64,000 bases of DNA, from assembly GCA_036500145.1 (NCBI GenBank), contig DASYCO010000077.1, forward strand, positions 1-64,000, written 5' to 3'. The stretch comes from CAMAVH01 sp036500145 (GTDB lineage Bacteria; Pseudomonadota; Alphaproteobacteria; SMXQ01). A model generated the notes under the pieces. The model had not been told where the DNA came from, did no database searches, and saw only the letters and a list, made by a program, of their open reading frames with translations. The translations under genes and the position numbers were made by a program. Shown in pieces: positions 43,304-52,124 of this stretch; the first letter of the stretch is position 1; each line of letters begins with the position of its first letter.

Positions 43304-45616
43304 ATGCTCTCGCGTAATTTGGAACAGACCCTGCACCGCGCGCTCTCGTTCGCCAATCAGCGTCGGCACGAGTTCGCCACTCTCGAGCATCTCCTCCTGG
43401 CGCTCACCGAGGACCAGGACGCCGTCGCCGTCATGCGCGCCTGCGGCGTCGACCTCGCCAAGATCCGCGAAGAGCTGGTCGCCTACATCGACAACGAGCT
43501 GGCCAGCCTGGTCATGGAGAAGTCGGAGGACGCCAAGCCGACGGCGGGCTTCCAGCGCGTGCTGCAGCGCGCCGCGATCCATGTCCAGTCGTCCGGCCGC
43601 GAGGAAGTGACCGGCGCCAACGTGCTGGTCGCGCTGTTCTCCGAACGCGAGAGCCATGCCGTCTACTTCCTGCAGGAGCAGGAGATGACGCGCCTCGACG
43701 CGGTCAACTACATCTCGCACGGCATCGCCAAGGTGTCGGCCCGCAGCGAGCGTCGCCCGGTGGGCGGCGCCGAGGAAGAGGCTAAGCCGGAGAAGGTCGT
43801 GAAGAAGGGCCATGAGGCCCTCGACGCCTACTGCGTCAACCTCAACAAGAAGGCGGCCAACGGCAAGATCGATCCGCTGATCGGCCGCGCCGACGAGGTC
43901 GAGCGCACGATCCAGATCCTCTGCCGGCGCACCAAGAACAACCCGCTCTACGTGGGCGATCCCGGCGTCGGCAAGACCGCCATCGCTGAGGGCCTGGCGC
44001 GGCGCATCGTGCACGCCGAAGTGCCCGAGGTGCTGAAGACCGCGACGATCTACAGCCTCGACATGGGCTCGCTGCTCGCCGGCACGCGCTATCGCGGCGA
44101 CTTCGAGGAGCGCATCAAGGCGGTCATCACGGAGCTGCAGGACCAGGACAACGCCATCCTGTTCATCGACGAGATCCACACGGTGATCGGCGCCGGCGCG
44201 ACTTCCGGCGGCTCGATGGACGCGTCCAACCTGCTCAAGCCGGCGCTCGCCAACGGCAGCCTGCGCTGCATCGGCTCGACCACCTACAAGGAATACCGCA
44301 GCTACTTCGAGAAGGACCGCGCGCTGGTGCGCCGCTTCCAGAAGATCGACGTCAACGAGCCGTCGGTCGAGGACGCGATCAAGATCCTCAAGGGCCTCAA
44401 GCCCTACTACGAGAAGCACCACAACGTGCGCTACACCGACGACGCCATCGTCGCCGCGGTGAACCTCTCGTCGCGCTACATCAACGACCGCAAGCTGCCC
44501 GACAAGGCGATCGACGTGATCGACGAAGTCGGCGCGGCGCAGATGCTGGTGCCCGAAGGCAAGCGCAAGAAGGTCATCAACGTGAAGGACGTGGAGGCGG
44601 TGGTCGCCAAGATCGCCCGCATCCCGCCCAAGAGCGTCAGCAACACCGACAAGGAAGGCCTGCGCAACCTCGACCGCGACCTCAAGGCGGTCGTGTTCGG
44701 CCAGGACCATGCCATCGAGGCGCTCGCCAGCTCGATCAAGCTGTCGCGCGCCGGCCTGCGCGAAGGCGACAAGCCGATCGGCAGCTACCTGTTCTCCGGC
44801 CCGACCGGCGTCGGCAAGACGGAAGTGGCGCGCCAGCTCTCGCGCATCATGGCCATCGAGCTGATCCGCTTCGACATGTCGGAGTACATGGAGCGGCACA
44901 CGGTGTCGCGCCTGATCGGCGCGCCGCCGGGCTACGTCGGCTTCGACCAGGGCGGCTTGCTGACCGACGCCATCGACCAGCACCCGCACGCGGTCCTGCT
45001 GCTCGACGAGATCGAGAAGGCCCACCCGGACCTGTTCAACATTCTGCTGCAGGTGATGGACCACGGCAAGCTGACGGACCACAACGGCAAGATCGTCGAC
45101 TTCCGCAACGTCATCCTGATCATGACGACGAACGCGGGCGCCGCCGACATGGCCAAGCCGGCCATCGGCTTCGGCTCCAGCGTGCGCACGGGCGACGACG
45201 AAGAGGCGATCAAGCGGATGTTCACGCCGGAATTCCGCAACCGTCTCGACGCGGTAATCCCGTTCGCCGGACTTTCTCCGGCGATCATCGCCCAGGTGGT
45301 CGACAAGTTCGTCATCGAGCTGGAAGAGCAGCTGGCCGACCGCAACGTGCACATCGTGCTCGACCAGGCGGCGCGCGACTGGCTGGCGGTGAAGGGCTAC
45401 GACCCGCTGTTCGGCGCCCGTCCGCTCGGCCGCGTGATCCAGGAGCACATCAAGCGCCCGCTCGCCGACGAGCTGCTGTTCGGCAAGCTGGCCAAGGGCG
45501 GCTCCGTCACGGTGACGATCACCGACGACAAGCCGAGCTTCGTGATCGTCGAGGGCGTGCCGAAGCCCGCTGGGGGCAAGCCGAAGCGCCCGAAGGAGCC
45601 GGCTCTCGTCGAATAG
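43304..45616 (+). CDS. clpA: ATP-dependent Clp protease ATP-binding subunit ClpA
   Basis: 770 residues. An N-terminal double Clp repeat domain (about 1-145) is followed by two AAA+ modules. Walker A of the first is GDPGVGKT (about 223-230) with Walker B ILFIDEIHT. Walker A of the second is GPTGVGKT (about 500-507) with LLLDEIEKAHP. The hallmark pore loops GTRYRGDFEER and GAPPGYVGFDQGG are intact. ClpA unfolds proteins for ClpP; ClpS docks on its N domain. A 190-nt gap from clpS and a GGAAAAGGAACC leader precede the ATG, and a strong terminator follows. Confidence 0.97.
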   Translation: MLSRNLEQTLHRALSFANQRRHEFATLEHLLLALTEDQDAVAVMRACGVDLAKIREELVAYIDNELASLVMEKSEDAKPTAGFQRVLQRAAIHVQSSGREEVTGANVLVALFSERESHAVYFLQEQEMTRLDAVNYISHGIAKVSARSERRPVGGAEEEAKPEKVVKKGHEALDAYCVNLNKKAANGKIDPLIGRADEVERTIQILCRRTKNNPLYVGDPGVGKTAIAEGLARRIVHAEVPEVLKTATIYSLDMGSLLAGTRYRGDFEERIKAVITELQDQDNAILFIDEIHTVIGAGATSGGSMDASNLLKPALANGSLRCIGSTTYKEYRSYFEKDRALVRRFQKIDVNEPSVEDAIKILKGLKPYYEKHHNVRYTDDAIVAAVNLSSRYINDRKLPDKAIDVIDEVGAAQMLVPEGKRKKVINVKDVEAVVAKIARIPPKSVSNTDKEGLRNLDRDLKAVVFGQDHAIEALASSIKLSRAGLREGDKPIGSYLFSGPTGVGKTEVARQLSRIMAIELIRFDMSEYMERHTVSRLIGAPPGYVGFDQGGLLTDAIDQHPHAVLLLDEIEKAHPDLFNILLQVMDHGKLTDHNGKIVDFRNVILIMTTNAGAADMAKPAIGFGSSVRTGDDEEAIKRMFTPEFRNRLDAVIPFAGLSPAIIAQVVDKFVIELEEQLADRNVHIVLDQAARDWLAVKGYDPLFGARPLGRVIQEHIKRPLADELLFGKLAKGGSVTVTITDDKPSFVIVEGVPKPAGGKPKRPKEPALVE

Positions 45617-45636
45617 GAAAACGATAGATATTGATG

Positions 45637-45674
45637 AATTAGGGCTTCAGTCCAAACTGGAGCCCTAATTTTTT
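45637..45674 (+). terminator. Intrinsic terminator after clpA
   Basis: A 14-bp stem with one G-U pair (45637-45650 pairing with 45657-45670; sequence AATTAGGGCTTCAG) around TCCAAA, running into T6 (45669-45674). It is a textbook intrinsic terminator. It ends only 15 nt before the ATG of the next gene. Confidence 0.9.
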
Positions 45675-45689
45675 GTCTGGGGGGTGAAT

Positions 45690-47066
45690 ATGAGATTGAC
45701 GCCGAAGATTCCGAAAATTGGAGAATCTGAAGGGTTTAGTAATTCTGATCTATTCGAACTCAAAGGGTTTGGTGAACGGTTATCGAACCTAATTATAAAA
45801 ATAAATGAGCCTCTAGTAATCGTACTTGATGGTGCATGGGGCAGCGGAAAATCCACCTTTATTAAGCAATGGTCTGGAGTGCTGAGAGAGCAGAGAACTC
45901 CAGTAATAATTTTTGACGCATTTGAAAATGATTATCACGAGGACGCCTTTTTCACGCTGGCGAGTCAGGTGATTGAGCAAGCTCAGAAAATCCTGGGCAA
46001 AACACGAACGACAAAACAATTTATCGAACAAACTAAAAAGGTTGGTCGTGTGCTCGTACCATTAACTGCAAAGCTGATGATACGTGCTGCATCTTTAGGT
46101 GCTTTATCGGCTTCAGATCTTACGGAAAGTTCCGACGAAATTATGAAAACAATTTCGGGTGATGTGTCCGAAACGATAGAGAGAGTACTAGACGATAAAA
46201 TTAAAAAAATTGAATCAGATAAATTAGCGATTGAAAGTTTTAGAAGTCATTTAGCGCGCCTGGCTGGCGCTATGAGTGAAAAGCTTGCTGACGTCACCGA
46301 TAAAGCTTCGCACCTTCCACCCTTGGTAATTGTCATTGATGAATTAGATAGGTGTCGGCCACCTTTTTCGATCAATCTTCTTGAGAGAATTAAACATCTC
46401 TTTTCAGTCGAGGGTGTTTGTTTTGTGCTCGTAACTCATTTGCCCCAGTTGGCTGTTGCTATTAGGGGATCTTATGGCCAGGACATGAATGCCGAACGTT
46501 ATCTTGAAAAATTTTATCACTTAAAACTATCTTTGCCGGATGATACCCGAACAGGAGGCCCTAAAAAGAAATATGAAAAATACGTAGACTATTTGTGGTC
46601 TTCCATGGAGCTGGCAACAGATGATCCCCATTGGGACGCGCTTTTGCAGGGAGGTATTGTTAACTTTTCTTATTCGTATTCACTTTCATATAGAACAATT
46701 GAGAGAGTTGTCTCCTGTGTTGCTCTTGTTACTGCGGCAACATCTAAGAGAAATTTACGTTGGCCTCCACTCATTGTTGGTTTGTGTGTGATGAAAGTAG
46801 AAAATCCAAGTCTGTATGAGCGCGTAAAAAACGGGGTGCTTGAATGGGAAGATGCATTCAAATTTTTAAATATGACGCCATGGAATGATCAAGCCGCATA
46901 CGATTTTTATTATCGATCATGGAAATTTGCGCTGTCTAAAAATCTATCTAACGAAGGCTGGGAGGAGCAGTACTTTAGTGAGCTTCATAGGTACAATTTA
47001 AGGCGGGAGAGAATAATTCCATTTATGATCGGATATATTGAAGAGCTTTTCCAAACGAAGTCGTAG
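45690..47066 (+). CDS. KAP family P-loop NTPase (horizontally acquired, candidate defence gene)
   Basis: 458 residues from the ATG at 45690, with GGGGGG 5 nt upstream; a GTG at 45684 is also in frame. Walker A is GAWGSGKST (residues 48-56). After about 150 residues comes Walker B plus the KAP signature LVIVIDELDRCRPPF and LLERIKHLFSVEGVCFVLVTH. A hydrophobic stretch at about 119-139 lies between the two, where KAP proteins often carry membrane segments. The C-terminal 190 residues match nothing I recognise. KAP NTPases include PifA, which excludes phage T7. The gene is markedly AT-rich, with A/T-ending codons unlike all neighbours, so transfer is very likely. No partner gene is present. Confidence 0.87.
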   Translation: MRLTPKIPKIGESEGFSNSDLFELKGFGERLSNLIIKINEPLVIVLDGAWGSGKSTFIKQWSGVLREQRTPVIIFDAFENDYHEDAFFTLASQVIEQAQKILGKTRTTKQFIEQTKKVGRVLVPLTAKLMIRAASLGALSASDLTESSDEIMKTISGDVSETIERVLDDKIKKIESDKLAIESFRSHLARLAGAMSEKLADVTDKASHLPPLVIVIDELDRCRPPFSINLLERIKHLFSVEGVCFVLVTHLPQLAVAIRGSYGQDMNAERYLEKFYHLKLSLPDDTRTGGPKKKYEKYVDYLWSSMELATDDPHWDALLQGGIVNFSYSYSLSYRTIERVVSCVALVTAATSKRNLRWPPLIVGLCVMKVENPSLYERVKNGVLEWEDAFKFLNMTPWNDQAAYDFYYRSWKFALSKNLSNEGWEEQYFSELHRYNLRRERIIPFMIGYIEELFQTKS

Positions 47067-47071
47067 TTTTT

Positions 47072-48334
47072 TTAAGGCTCGTCCTCGAAGCGGCGGCCTG
47101 ATTTATCGATCTGAGACACGACGCCGGAGATCACCTCTCCGGCGTCGTTCTTTTTGAACGGGCCGTGCGCGATCAGGCGCTCGGCCTTGCGTTCCAGTTC
47201 GCCTTGCTCGGCGCGCACGAAGCGCGCGACGGCCTGCTTGAAGCCGTCGTCGGCGATCCAGTGGGCGCTCCAGGTCGCGGCGGGCAGGTAGCCGCGGCCG
47301 AGCTTGTGGCTGCCGCCGCCGGCGCCGGCCTCGACGCGGGCGAGCCCACGCTCGATGGCGAAGTCGATGGCCTGGTAGTAGCAGACCTCGAAATGCAGGC
47401 AGGGATGCTCTTCGAGCGCGCCCCAGTTGCGGCCGTAGAGCGCGTCCTGGCCGATCAGGTTGATGGCGCCGGCGATGGGGCGGCCCTGGCGGTAGGCGAT
47501 CACCAGCAGCACGTCGTCGGCCATCGTCTGGCTGAGGCGGGTGAAGAAGTCCGGCTCGAGATAGGCCTGGCCCCACTTGCGGCCGGCGGTGTCGATGTAG
47601 AACTCGTAGAAGGCGTCCCAGTCGGCCGGCGTGATGGCGTCGCCGGTCAAGCGGCGAATCTCGATGCCGGGGCTGACGGCCTCCAGCCGCTCCTTGCGCA
47701 GGTTCTTGCGCTTGCGCGACGAGAGCGCGCCGAGGAAGTCGTCGAAGCTGCCGTAGCCGGCGTTGTGCCACTGGAACTGCTGGCCTTCGCGGACGAGAAA
47801 GCCATGGCCGGCGAGCAGGTCGGCTTCGGGCTTGGTCAGGAAGTTGACGTGCAGGGACGACACCTTGTGCCGCCGCGCGACTTCGATCAGGGCGCCGGCC
47901 AGAGCGTCGGCCGTGCCGGCCGGCGCTTCTGGATGGAGCAGCAGGCGCGGCCCGGTCACAGGCGTGAAGGGCACGGCGGCGAGCAGCTTGGGATAGTAAC
48001 GTCCGCCGGCTCGTTCCCAGGCGTCGGCCCAGGCCCAGTCGAAGACATATTCGCCGTAGCTGTGGCCCTTCAGGTAGAGCGGCACCGCGCCGACGATGCG
48101 GCCGGTGCCGTCCTGCGCCACCACATGCTGCGGCTGCCAGCCGCTGTCGCGCGTCGCCGAGCCGCTGGCTTCCGCCGCGAGCAGGAAGGCATGGGAGACG
48201 AAGGGATTGCTGCCGCTGGCGTGGGGGCGGGCGCAGGCGTCCCAGTCGGCGGTGGCGACTTCGGCGATGGAGGGCACCACCATCGCCGTCAAATCGGTCT
48301 TGCCGTCGCCGTCCGCCATCTGCGCTTCACTCAT
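47072..48334 (-). CDS. FemAB-like/COG3146 N-acyltransferase
   Basis: 420 residues if read from the ATG at 48334, or 415 from the ATG at 48319; neither has an ideal RBS. It belongs to the DUF482/FemAB-like branch of the GNAT superfamily. Typical sequences are NPFVSHAFLLAAEASGS, SSRKRKNLRKER, GQAYLEPDFFTRL and LGRGYLPAATWSAHWI. These proteins are predicted aminoacyl or acyl transferases; the substrate is unknown. It overlaps the end of the upstream antiporter gene by 8 nt, so they are likely co-transcribed. It is convergent with the KAP gene, 5 nt apart. Confidence 0.85.
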   Translation of the reverse strand: MSEAQMADGDGKTDLTAMVVPSIAEVATADWDACARPHASGSNPFVSHAFLLAAEASGSATRDSGWQPQHVVAQDGTGRIVGAVPLYLKGHSYGEYVFDWAWADAWERAGGRYYPKLLAAVPFTPVTGPRLLLHPEAPAGTADALAGALIEVARRHKVSSLHVNFLTKPEADLLAGHGFLVREGQQFQWHNAGYGSFDDFLGALSSRKRKNLRKERLEAVSPGIEIRRLTGDAITPADWDAFYEFYIDTAGRKWGQAYLEPDFFTRLSQTMADDVLLVIAYRQGRPIAGAINLIGQDALYGRNWGALEEHPCLHFEVCYYQAIDFAIERGLARVEAGAGGGSHKLGRGYLPAATWSAHWIADDGFKQAVARFVRAEQGELERKAERLIAHGPFKKNDAGEVISGVVSQIDKSGRRFEDEP

Positions 48335-50156
48335 TCCTGAACCGGGCGGGGACAGCTTGCCGCAAGCCGTCGAACAGGGCCAGCAGCCAGATTCGGAGGC
48401 CGTCGATGCGGTTGCGGGCCGAGGGCGGCGGCGCAACGTCGAGGCCGACGCGGATCACCTGGCCATGCTCCACCACGCGCACGATCAGGTCGACGCCGCC
48501 GACATGCAGGCGGCGGCCCGGAACAGGCGCGCCGCGCAGGGCGAGGCGCAGGAAGCGGCCGAGCGGCATGTGGCGCAGCACCCTGGGAACGCGGAACTCG
48601 TAGAGGCTGGCGACGGCGCCCAGCTCGGCCTGGCCGTCGAGCACGAACTCGCCGAGCATTTCCTCCGTCGCCGAGCGGCCGCTGCGGATGCCGGCGGCGA
48701 AGAAGCGGTCGAGGGTGGTCATCTGGTCCGACGGCGCGATGACGAGCACGTAGTCGTTGGGCTCCAGCCGCTGGACGGCCGCCGCCGCGAGCAGAGCGCC
48801 GTCGCGGATGATGGTGATGATGCTGACGCCTTCCGGCATGACGAGGCGCTCGAGCCGGCGGCGGGTCGCCATGCTGAAGGGCTGCACCGTGTAGGCCGCC
48901 ATGTCGCGGCCGGCGCTGCCCGGCAGGTCCAGTTCGGCGCGCAGCGGCGGCGGCGGGCGCGGCGGCAGTTCGAGGCCGAGCCAACGGGCCACGGGCGCCA
49001 CGGTCCAGCCCTGCACGCTCATGGAGAAGAGGACGACGACGAAGGCGACGGAGAACACCACCATGCCGCCCTGGATGCCCGACAGCACCGGGATGCTGGC
49101 GAGGAAGATCGGCACCGCGCCGCGCAGCCCGACCCAGGAGATGAACGCGATCTCGCGCTTGCTGAAGCGGAAGGGGATGAGGCAGAGCGCCACGGCCAGC
49201 GGACGGGCGACGAAGACCAGCGTCAGCGCGATGGCGATGGCGGGGACGAGGTCCGGCAGCAGCGCCTTCGGCGTGACCAGCAGGCCGAGCATGAGGAACA
49301 TGAGGATCTGGCTGAGCCAGGCGAGCCCGTCGCTGAAGCGGCTGATGAGCTGCGTGGCGCGGTGGCGCCGGCTGCCGAGCAGGAAGCCGACCAGGTAGAT
49401 CGCCATGTAGCCGCTGGCGCCGATGCTTTGCGCCGTGGCGAAGATCAGCATGGCGCCGGCCATGGCCAGGATCGGATAGAGGCCGGGCGCGATGTCGAGC
49501 CGGTTGACGAGGCGCAACAGCGCCAGGCCGCCGAGCACGCCGAGCGTCGCGCCGCCGGCGATCTGCAGCAGGAACATGCCGACGAAGTTGTCCAGCAGGT
49601 CCCAGCTCACGGTCGTGGCGCCCGAGCGCAGCAGCTCGACGCAGAGCACGGTGAGGAAGATCGCCATCGGGTCGTTGAGGCCCGATTCGACTTCCAGCGT
49701 CGCGCCGACGCGGTTCTTCAGGTGCATGCCGCGGAGGTGCAGCAGGAAGAACACGGCCGCCGCGTCGGTCGAGGCGACGACCGAGCCGATCAGCATGCCC
49801 TGCAGCCAGTGCAGGCCGAGCGCCCAGGCCGCCGTCAGGCCGACCAGGATCGCGGTCACCAGCACGCCGAGGGTGGCGAGCGACAGGGCGGGGGCCCAGG
49901 CGACGCGCAGGTTGCCGCGCGTCGTCTTGAGGCCGCCGTCGAACAGGATGATCGCCAGCGTCAGGCTGCCGACGAGGTAGGCGACGTGGAAGTCGCCGAA
50001 ATGGATGCCGCCCGGGCCGTCTTCGCCGGCCAGCATCCCGAGCGCCAGGAAGACCAGCAGCAGAGGGGCGCCGATGCGCGAGGAGACCAGCCCGGCGAGG
50101 ATGCTGAGAACCACCAGGCCGGCGCCGATCAGGATGAGGTGATGGGCGAATTCCAT
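48327..50156 (-). CDS. Potassium/proton antiporter, CvrA (NhaP2) type
   Basis: 609 residues. An N-terminal CPA1 exchanger domain of about twelve helices (residues 1-390) holds the ion-site motif GLNDPMAIFLT and ILFDGGLKT. A cytoplasmic part follows, with a TrkA-C-like region (about 410-500) and a CorC/HlyC-like C-terminal domain. This three-part layout is that of CvrA/NhaP2, which exports K+ (and Na+) in exchange for H+ and regulates cell volume. It is the first gene of the unit shared with the acyltransferase. Confidence 0.92.
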   Translation of the reverse strand: MEFAHHLILIGAGLVVLSILAGLVSSRIGAPLLLVFLALGMLAGEDGPGGIHFGDFHVAYLVGSLTLAIILFDGGLKTTRGNLRVAWAPALSLATLGVLVTAILVGLTAAWALGLHWLQGMLIGSVVASTDAAAVFFLLHLRGMHLKNRVGATLEVESGLNDPMAIFLTVLCVELLRSGATTVSWDLLDNFVGMFLLQIAGGATLGVLGGLALLRLVNRLDIAPGLYPILAMAGAMLIFATAQSIGASGYMAIYLVGFLLGSRRHRATQLISRFSDGLAWLSQILMFLMLGLLVTPKALLPDLVPAIAIALTLVFVARPLAVALCLIPFRFSKREIAFISWVGLRGAVPIFLASIPVLSGIQGGMVVFSVAFVVVLFSMSVQGWTVAPVARWLGLELPPRPPPPLRAELDLPGSAGRDMAAYTVQPFSMATRRRLERLVMPEGVSIITIIRDGALLAAAAVQRLEPNDYVLVIAPSDQMTTLDRFFAAGIRSGRSATEEMLGEFVLDGQAELGAVASLYEFRVPRVLRHMPLGRFLRLALRGAPVPGRRLHVGGVDLIVRVVEHGQVIRVGLDVAPPPSARNRIDGLRIWLLALFDGLRQAVPARFRNE

Positions 50157-50260
50157 GGAGACAAGACTATACGGGACGGTCCGGCCGCACCCAGGATTTT
50201 CGGCCTATCGCCGCAAATTGCCCTGCTGATTCAGGAGGTGGTTCAGCGGCGTGATTCGCC

Positions 50261-50728
50261 TCAGGCGATCTCGACGACCGCATCCACTTCCACCGCGACC
50301 CCGAAGGGCAGGGAGGCGACGCCGACCGCGGCGCGGGCGTGCTTGCCCCTGTCGCCGAAGATCTGCACAAGCAGGTCGGAGGCGCCATTGATGACGGCGG
50401 GCTGTTCGGCGAAATCGGGTGTAGAATTGACGAAGCCGCCGAGCTTGACCCAGCGTACGACGCGGTCGAGGTCGCCGCCGCAGGCGGCCTTGGCCTGGGC
50501 GATCAGGTTGAGGGCGCAGAGCCGGGCGGCGTCCTGGCCCTGCTTGACGTCCATGTCGGCGCCGAGCTTGCCGATGAAGCGGCGCTCTCCGTTCCAGATC
50601 GTCACCTGGCCGGAGATGAAGACAGTCTTTCCTGTGACGACGTACGGCACGTAATTGGCGACGGGCGCGGTCGCGGCGGGAAGTTCGAGGCCAAGTTCTT
50701 TCAGGCGGGCGTCGATCAGGCCGGGCAT
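50261..50728 (-). CDS. RidA family protein (YjgF/YER057c/UK114)
   Basis: 155 residues from the ATG at 50728, with GGAGA 5 nt upstream; earlier ATGs at 50743 and 50740 lack an RBS. RidA proteins deaminate reactive enamine/imine intermediates released by PLP enzymes. Start MPGLIDARLKELGLELP, then YVVTGKTVFISGQV and the end FGVAVEVDAVVEIA, place it in the longer RidA subgroup. The active-site arginine of archetypal RidA (the usual R105 position) is not obvious; here the motif reads GKHARAAVGVASLPFG, so deaminase activity should be treated with care. Confidence 0.85.
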   Translation of the reverse strand: MPGLIDARLKELGLELPAATAPVANYVPYVVTGKTVFISGQVTIWNGERRFIGKLGADMDVKQGQDAARLCALNLIAQAKAACGGDLDRVVRWVKLGGFVNSTPDFAEQPAVINGASDLLVQIFGDRGKHARAAVGVASLPFGVAVEVDAVVEIA

Positions 50729-50809
50729 GGCTGTCTCCATCATTCGTTAACGATACGCCGCAAAACTCGCGAATCATCACAGGCGCGTGAGAACAGCCAA
50801 ATAACACAA

Positions 50810-50833
50810 AAACGCCGTTTTCCTGCGGCGTTT
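50810..50833 (-). terminator. Terminator-like hairpin in the ridA/efflux divergent region
   Basis: AAACGCCG (50810-50817) pairs with CGGCGTTT (50826-50833). Read on the minus strand it is followed by TTTTTGTGTTATTT, the form of an intrinsic terminator. It lies about 80 nt upstream of the ridA start, with no minus-strand gene before it. It could be an attenuator in a ridA leader or the end of a small unannotated RNA. Confidence 0.45.
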
Positions 50834-50944
50834 GTTGCGCGGAACGAATAGATATTCCGGACGTTAAGCGCCGGATTTCGGGCGGCGCGGCGTATAACCC
50901 ATAGGCCGGCCTTGCGCCGAGAGAGACATTCTAGGAAACGAGCA

Positions 50945-52096
50945 ATGCGCGAACGACGGATACGGCAGATCGGCATAGGCGTCCTTCTGATCGCCGTGGT
51001 TGGGCTGGGGGTGCACTTCCTTCTCGGCGACGGCACCGCGGCCCAGGCGGTGAAGCAGAACCCTGGCGCGCCGGTGGTCATCGCCAGCGCCGAAACGCGC
51101 GACGTGCCCATCCGGGTGTCCGTCGTCGGCACGACCCAGGCCTACGCCACGGTGAACGTGAAGTCGCAGGTCGACGGCCAGATCCTCTCCGCCAGCTTCA
51201 AGGAAGGCCAGCTGGTGAAGAAGGGCGATCCGCTCTTCACCCTCGACCCGCGGCCGCTGCAGGCCGAGCTCGACCAGGCCAAGGCCGCGCTCGCGCGCGA
51301 CCAGGCGCAGCTCGAGAGCGCCGACAAGAACCTCGCGCGCTACAAGGACCTGGCCAAGCAGGGCGTCTACTCCGAACAGCAGCTCGAGGCGGCGGAAGCC
51401 ACGGCCAAGAGCCTGCGCGGCACGGTGAACGCCGACCAGGCGCAGATCGAGATGGCGCGCCTGCAGCTCGAATACACGCAGATCTCCTCGCCGATCGACG
51501 GCCGCACCGGCAGCATGCTGGTCAACCCCGGCAACCTCGTGAAGGCCAACGACACCACGGCCCTCGTGACCATCAACCAGATCGAGCCGATCTACGTCGC
51601 CTTCTCGGTGCCCGAGAAGTACCTGGCGGAAATCCGCAGCAGCATGAGCGAAGTGCATGACGCCGAACGCGGCGACGGCCTGGAAGTGACGGCCACCGCG
51701 CCGGGCGCCGGCCAGACGGCGCAGAGCGGCGTGCTGACCTTCGTCAACAACGAGGCGGACTCGACGACCGGCACCATCGAGCTGAAGGCGAGCTTCCTCA
51801 ACAGCGGCGAAGCCTTCACGCCGGGCCAGCTCGTCCAGGTGACGCTGACCCTGCGCAGCATCTCGGGCGCGATCACGATTCCGAATTCGGCCGTGCAGAA
51901 CGCGCAAACCGGCAACTACGTCTTTCTCGTCAAGCCGGACATGACGGTCGAACAGCGGACGATCAAGCTCGGGCCTTCCGTCGACGGCTACACGGTCATC
52001 ACGGAAGGCGTCGCCACGGGCGACAAGGTCGTGACCGAGGGGCAGATGCGCCTCTCGCCCGGCAGCAAGGTTCAAGTGGCGGCGCCCGCCGTTTAG
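50945..52096 (+). CDS. RND efflux periplasmic adaptor (membrane fusion protein)
   Basis: 383 residues from the ATG at 50945. A basic N-terminus and hydrophobic anchor (about residues 8-28) are followed by the AcrA/MdtA layout: a barrel-sandwich lipoyl half (SQVDGQILSASFKEGQLVKKGDPLF), a coiled-coil hairpin (about 105-170), the second lipoyl half (TQISSPIDGRTGSMLVNPGNLV), then beta-barrel and membrane-proximal domains. It bridges the RND pump encoded 28 nt downstream to an outer-membrane channel that is not in the window. Substrate unknown. Confidence 0.92.
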   Translation: MRERRIRQIGIGVLLIAVVGLGVHFLLGDGTAAQAVKQNPGAPVVIASAETRDVPIRVSVVGTTQAYATVNVKSQVDGQILSASFKEGQLVKKGDPLFTLDPRPLQAELDQAKAALARDQAQLESADKNLARYKDLAKQGVYSEQQLEAAEATAKSLRGTVNADQAQIEMARLQLEYTQISSPIDGRTGSMLVNPGNLVKANDTTALVTINQIEPIYVAFSVPEKYLAEIRSSMSEVHDAERGDGLEVTATAPGAGQTAQSGVLTFVNNEADSTTGTIELKASFLNSGEAFTPGQLVQVTLTLRSISGAITIPNSAVQNAQTGNYVFLVKPDMTVEQRTIKLGPSVDGYTVITEGVATGDKVVTEGQMRLSPGSKVQVAAPAV

Positions 52097-52124
52097 TCCG
52101 CGTTCGGCAAGAGGATCGTCTGCC

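Noticed and set aside
42974..45448. 824-codon minus-strand open frame opposite clpA
   Set aside because: Fully opposite to clpA, which has all its expected motifs; the antisense product is Ala/Val/Arg/Asp-rich without domains.
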